Shown: piece after piece, positions 59,629-64,000 of the stretch
Numbering within the stretch: position 1 is the stretch's first letter
Layout of the letters: every line of letters starts with the position of its first letter
Assembly (NCBI RefSeq): GCF_009017415.1
Contig: NC_092409.1
Coordinates: forward strand, 4,712,001-4,776,000
Length of the DNA: 64,000 bases
Origin: Aspergillus flavus
Taxonomy: Eukaryota; Ascomycota; Eurotiomycetes; Eurotiales; Aspergillaceae
Direction of reading: 5' to 3'
Position numbers and translations under genes: made by a program
The notes under the pieces: model-generated
Databases searched by the model: none
What the model was told of the DNA's origin: nothing
The model's input: the letters and a program-made list of their open reading frames with translations, nothing else

Positions 59629-60364
59629 TCAGTTAATAAAATTAATACAGAAGAAATGCAAGATCAAACTCCCAAAGATATAATCCGCAAACGCCCTACC
59701 CAGCACCCAACGTCAGCATACATACCCAACACAACCAGGACCAAAACCAAGAACCAGATAAAGACAGAAAAGGAAAGAAGTAAAATGACTCAACTCACCT
59801 CTCATGCGAAACCCCACCCTTATCAACACTCTTCCCATCCTTTCCCTTCGAAGGCGTCTTACCGGAACCCTGGGAAGGAGAGGAACTCGTCTGCATACGC
59901 AAGCTAGCCGTGAGGACGAACTGACCGACAGCAGCACAGAAGCCGCTTAGGAAGGCATTGAAGGGCTGTTTTGGATTATCGATTAGCATATCATCTTTAT
60001 CTCCTTATTCCAATAATAACGATTGTATATCAATGGCCCATCGGAAATAGTCAAGACACCGGTAGCAATGATGTATGTATGTATGTAGTATATCGTAGTC
60101 TGAGGGAAAAGTAGAATATATCAAACGTACATAGTTGCCCGCAACAACACAGTAGACGAATTGGATACCACCGACAAGAACCAGGAATGCCATGAAGACA
60201 TCCAGGAGCATTGTTCGTTGCGGCGTGGTCGCCAGGTACTGCTGCCAGACGGTGTGGATGATGTCGGAGACGGAGGAGTTGGCCGTGAGGGTCTTGGGGC
60301 CGGAGGAGAGGGATTTGGTCCCGGTGGGAGTCGCCGTGGCGGCGGTGGTGCGTTTCACAGGCAT
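59629..60364 (-). CDS. OST2: Oligosaccharyltransferase subunit Ost2/DAD1
   Basis: A 155-aa small membrane subunit of the ER oligosaccharyltransferase that N-glycosylates secretory proteins. Three exons on the minus strand: 60364-60131, 59965-59799 and a 67-nt last exon 59695-59629. Exon 1 ends with a helix (MLLDVFMAFLVLVGGIQFVY); exon 2 has PFNAFLSGFCAAVGQFVLTA, then LRMQT; the last exon reads AFADYIFGSLILHFFCINFI, the hallmark DAD1 C-terminus. Without the third exon the frame would end at HER and lack this transmembrane segment, so the donor GTGAGT at the apparent TGA is used. Between helices 2 and 3 is a polar Ser/Gly/Lys-rich segment (SSPSQGSGKTPSKGKDGKSV) in place of the usual short linker, making it longer than human DAD1 (113 aa). 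Confidence 0.94.
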
Positions 60365-61002
60365 GGCGGCGTTGGTGGTGTGTATGTTTCTCGCGCGAGG
60401 AGCGGACTGATGGCGTTGCTGGGGGTCGCTGATGAAGCTACTGTGTACAATACTGTACACTGTGGCCGCGGCATTGGTTCCGGTTTCAGATCACGTGATT
60501 TATAGTCCGAGACGCGTACTACGTAAGACGTTGCAATGATCGGGAGGATAAGTGTATCTTTATTTTCTTTATTGAAGATAGGTGGCTATTTGTTATTGGA
60601 AAGTATAGGTATCATTTTTTTAGCCCATGGGTTCAATGTGGCATACTATACATTGCACTATAATACAGGGAATCATAGACTGCGGGCCACTATGTCATAG
60701 AGCGTGTAACCCCCTAAACCCAGATCAACTGGACAGAGCACCACGCAGTCGTACATCGTAGATCGTATATCATTATGATTGGAGAGTTTTTTCATGACGT
60801 GAACCAAGCCAAGAGGTAGAGGTGAGAGGCATTCGCATTACAGGAGTTAAAGAGGTGAGAGCTGGTATAGATAACCATCATGCAAACCAGACTTTTTGTC
60901 AACCTGCACCTGAGGAGGATAGAACGTAAGAGTGACCGCCAGGGTCACAGTCGAGGCATCAATGAGGCACACCCAGGCCCGGTAACATTAGGTGTCTATT
61001 CA
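60365..61002. other. OST2 promoter and 3' region of the second Zn2Cys6 gene
   Basis: 638 bp between two minus-strand genes. A CACGTG is at 60492-60497, about 130 bp upstream of the OST2 start, and an ACGCGT lies near 60512. No gene is seen. Confidence 0.55.
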
Positions 61003-63484
61003 TCAGGTAAACCAGCCCGAAACATTGTTTGGGATGTTGCCCATAGGATTTGTGGGCTGTACATCTTGCATGTCCATCTGAAAATCGCGCATCACTTGAT
61101 CCCATTCGTCCCAGTTGAGCTGCAAGTTAGACGAATCTTGTTGGAACTCAGGTGGCAGAGTAGTTCCCTCGGGAATACTAATCGCTGGCGCCGGATTGGC
61201 AGCCGGTTGCTGACCAAGAGAATCTCCAGGCGTCGGCAAAGAAAGCCAGTCCACCTCAGGGAACAAGTCACTCATCACTCCCATTGGTCCTCCTTTTCTG
61301 AAATCGATGTCACCCAATGATGGGTTACTCGATGTAGTAACAGGCAAGGTGCTGGGTGAAAACTGGAAATCTGGGATGCGTGGCAAAACTGGGGGATCCA
61401 TAATCTTCGGCCCTTCAGGAATGCTGAGAGATGCAGTACTGGAAGACGTGGCCGGGCCGGGCCCAGGCTGAGTATGCATCTGTTGCTGTAGCTTAGCTCG
61501 GTGATCGGCTGCTCGTTTCATCAGCCGGGCGAGCGGCCGCCAGAGCATGCCTTTTTTATGTTTTGCTGTCTGCAACCATCTCCCATAGAGTGTGCTCACG
61601 GCGGACCAAGCCCGCTCAGTCAGAGGATTTATGGGACGCACACAGAGTTCGGCCAAGACGAAGGCAATCGCATGCCACTGCATATTAATTGCAAACATCC
61701 AGTCCCATTTCTGTGTGTTCTTATCGGACGTTAACAAACATGCAAATTCAGCTACCTCAACCGAAGTAAGAAAGAGACTTTCGCGGGAAGAGTTGGTCAA
61801 GTTTATCCCCTGATATGGCCTTGTCATCGGATGGTGGACCACCAGCCACAACTTTGTCAGGATAAGGCGAGCAACTGTCGCAGTGACCCATTGGATCGGA
61901 ACGTTCATATCGCAATGTTGGATATACCTTTCCTCGATACGCTTGTTCACGATTTGGATCAAGTTGCCGCATTTCTCAGGGGAGGGCTGTTGAGGTCCTG
62001 GAATATTAGTATTTGGACATGTATAGCTCACCCGCCGAAGGGCAACAGTGATCTCAAAGCGCATGAGACTGAAACTCATTTCGGTAAAACTATTCCTCTC
62101 TTCAGGTGGCTCCTGCATCTCAGGGTAGATGTCATCATCATTGATATTCAATGGAAGCCGCGTATCGTACATTCTTTCGGTAATTTGAGTCTCGGTGCCA
62201 TGATCCTCGGATGACCGAATGTCCAGCAGTCCGATATGCCACCACAATCGTCGCCGCATCTCCGTCTCAAAGGGTTTGAGACCAAAGTTCGTTCCATCTC
62301 GGTGCAGTCCTAGGCCTTGGGCCAGTCGGATGACGAGAGAAGTCATAGACCAAACAAATTTGGTATCATCTTCTCGGCGTACCGCAACCAGAAAAATCAC
62401 AGCAGCTTGCAGGAGCATCAGGCTTTGAGTATTTAAAAGGTTCGCCTTAGAAAGTGCCTGTTCGACAGCGAACCGATATCGACTCACGGCAGTGTCGCGC
62501 TCTTCTCCTAGCAGAGTAAGGCATTGTTCCGGTGTCAAACTTACTATCGTTACGAAATACATCGAGAGTAACAAAGCTTCGGAGTTTTTGTCCAGCGAGT
62601 CGGGATGGTCAGTGGCGTTCGTAAATAATTGCTTAGCCGACGGCTTATGAACAATGGGTAACAATGGATCCACATTCTCCAAATAGGCCTGCCAAAGCAA
62701 GGGCACTTTCATTGGTGGGGGATGGAAGCTACGAAGTGAATGTGAAAGCGAGTAGAATCCAAACAGGAACCCATCGTGGTTCGTTGAATGAGTCGAAGAA
62801 GACGCCGGGGAGGGATGATCTTCATCCTCAGACGATGAAGGGTCCAACAGGTCCTGAAGCTCTTCAATCTAATGCCAAGTTAGTATTGAGTACGCTGAAG
62901 TGAAACGAGTAGACATGGTTAAACCAAGGGTACAAGCCTACCTCGTCTCCCAAGCTTGCCCAAAGCCGGTTGCTGACGTATCGACTCCGACCTTCTTCGA
63001 TAACCAATCTTCCAAACTCATGCTCCAAGTTTCGCGGCTTTCGCTTCGGGTCAAATGGACACCCATCGGGCTCTGCACTTTGGGGTTCGGCGCTTCCAGG
63101 GCATTCAGCTGTGGGAGCGGACCCACTGCGCTGTTGCGTCGGAGAAGGCACTGTTGAGTGAGACGCATTTTTCTCACTGAGGTGCTCAATTACACCCTCT
63201 AGGCGCTTCAGTCGCAATAGAAGTTCCGCATCATGGGGCCGTTTCGACTTGCGCGGTGCCCGCCCTGGCGGAGGGAAGACACACTCAATGCCCGCCTTCA
63301 CACAGTTGACACACGGGCATTTTTTGTTGCAGCGGACTTTCCTCCTCCGACAGGTTATACAGCTACGCTGGCCATTGTCCTGCGAAGCATGAGAGATCGC
63401 CTGAGGGCTTGTTCTTAGGAGGGGATCTGAGCCATAGTGGGAATGATTCGCAGATTGTGTGGATTCAGCAGGCGGGAACGACAT
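61003..63484 (-). CDS. Zn2Cys6 fungal-specific transcription factor
   Basis: An 802-aa nuclear regulator. Exons on the minus strand: 63484-62942 and 62868-61003 (73-nt intron). The zinc cluster is SCITCRRRKVRCNKKCPCVN then CVKAGIEC, fitting C-x2-C-x6-C-x5-C-x2-C-x6-C with one extra Cys inside the x5 loop. A basic linker (RAPRKSKRPHDAE) and a short coiled coil (LLLRLKRLEGVIEHL) follow, as usual for dimerisation. The middle regulator domain shows FYSLSHSLRSFHPPPMK, AYLENVDPLLPIVHKPSA and IRLAQGLGLHRDGTNFGLKP followed by ETEMRRRLWWHI, the classic block of this family. The C-terminus is Pro/Ser-rich. No close homologue or target is recognised, and no metabolic genes follow it in the window. Confidence 0.9.
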
Positions 63485-64000
63485 GGCGGAGAAGTGGGTA
63501 TAGCAGAGAAAACATCCACCAGCTGTGACATTCTCGGCCGGGTGGGAGAACCTAGGGGATATAATATAGGAGGAGGAGCACCACGCATAAGTCGCGACGA
63601 AAAAAAATTATAAATAAAAAGATACGATGCGAAGGTATGGCTTATCCAGAAGCAAGTGAGACGGGATCTTCAGTCTTCGACTCATAGTGGAGCTTGCGTG
63701 AGGTCTCTCGTCCCTTTCATTGGCTCCACTGCCCACCGTCCAGGCCGAACGGTAGGATCTTGGCTGATCTCATTGGTTGGGACACCTGGTGAAATTACTA
63801 ATCTGCAACATCCTTCAGGGTTTCGAGCGTGTATCGCTAGTTACCGTATTATTACCAGATGTTCCAGGGTTTAATCTCAAACAAAGAAATCCAACTTAAA
63901 AGTACATACTAATGACGTATCAGATCGTGTCTGAAATAGCTACTACTTGTACTGTACTATCATCTCAATTGACACTGATAGAAGACATTCTATATCAGAG
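63485..64000. other. Upstream region of the second Zn2Cys6 gene
   Basis: 516 bp to the window end. An A-rich tract at about 63600-63620 and no recognised gene. Confidence 0.5.

Noticed and set aside
62010..62050. Possible 34-nt intron inside the second Zn2Cys6 gene
   Set aside because: It has GT-AG ends but is too short for these introns and its removal would break the frame.

Overview
The window is nuclear DNA of a filamentous ascomycete, most likely an Aspergillus or a close relative. The evidence is short (45-170 nt) GT-AG introns in most genes, a HapC-type CCAAT-binding subunit, two Zn2Cys6 regulators, a CYP61/ERG5 sterol desaturase, an A-T-R NRPS-like enzyme, and a recurrent intergenic palindrome of the ACTCCGTAC type. 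The species cannot be fixed by eye. I support 23 genes and 2 decayed gene relics. Exon structures were built by hand by reading frames across splice junctions; every complete multi-exon model sums to a multiple of three. Predicted residue counts were used as a check, for example exactly 128 aa for the ubiquitin-L40 fusion.

Layout. 0-0.6 kb: 3' end of succinyl-CoA:3-ketoacid CoA-transferase. 1.8-8.3 kb: an accessory-looking stretch with a 1011-aa NRPS-like carboxylate reductase, a frameshifted bacterial-type cold-shock-domain relic, an intact SDR whose catalytic Lys is Arg, and a frameshifted D-Ala-D-Ala-ligase-like relic next to a 30-nt (AG)n run. 9-13 kb: ubiquitin-eL40 fusion (with a 7-nt microexon and a start codon split by an intron), a Yip1-family Golgi protein and a TBC Rab-GAP. 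14.3-22.3 kb: an MMS1_N/CPSF-A beta-propeller protein and eIF5B. 23-30.5 kb: rhodanese, ERG5 and SRP68. 31-38.5 kb: a large mitochondrial PPR protein (CYA5-like) and MCM3. 39-46.2 kb: Spo7, an ABHD5/Cld1-like hydrolase, a Ser-rich membrane protein of unknown function and a TatD/Scn1 hydrolase. 47-63.5 kb: Zn2Cys6 regulator (CTF1/Far-like), HapC, a 3.7-kb gene-poor stretch, prefoldin subunit 2, PRP16, OST2/DAD1 and a second Zn2Cys6 regulator.

Most of the window is conserved housekeeping machinery (translation, splicing, replication, secretion, lipid metabolism), with no operon-like logic, as expected for a fungus. Several divergent pairs share promoters (TBC/MMS1_N, SRP68/PPR, Ser-rich protein/Scn1, prefoldin 2/PRP16). 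The unusual biology is concentrated at 1.8-9 kb, where an orphan A-T-R enzyme and an atypical SDR sit beside two broken genes of bacterial type. I did not find a CRISPR array, tRNA, rRNA or intact transposon. I see no convincing novel multi-gene system; the best leads are the orphan reductase/SDR pair and the two relics.
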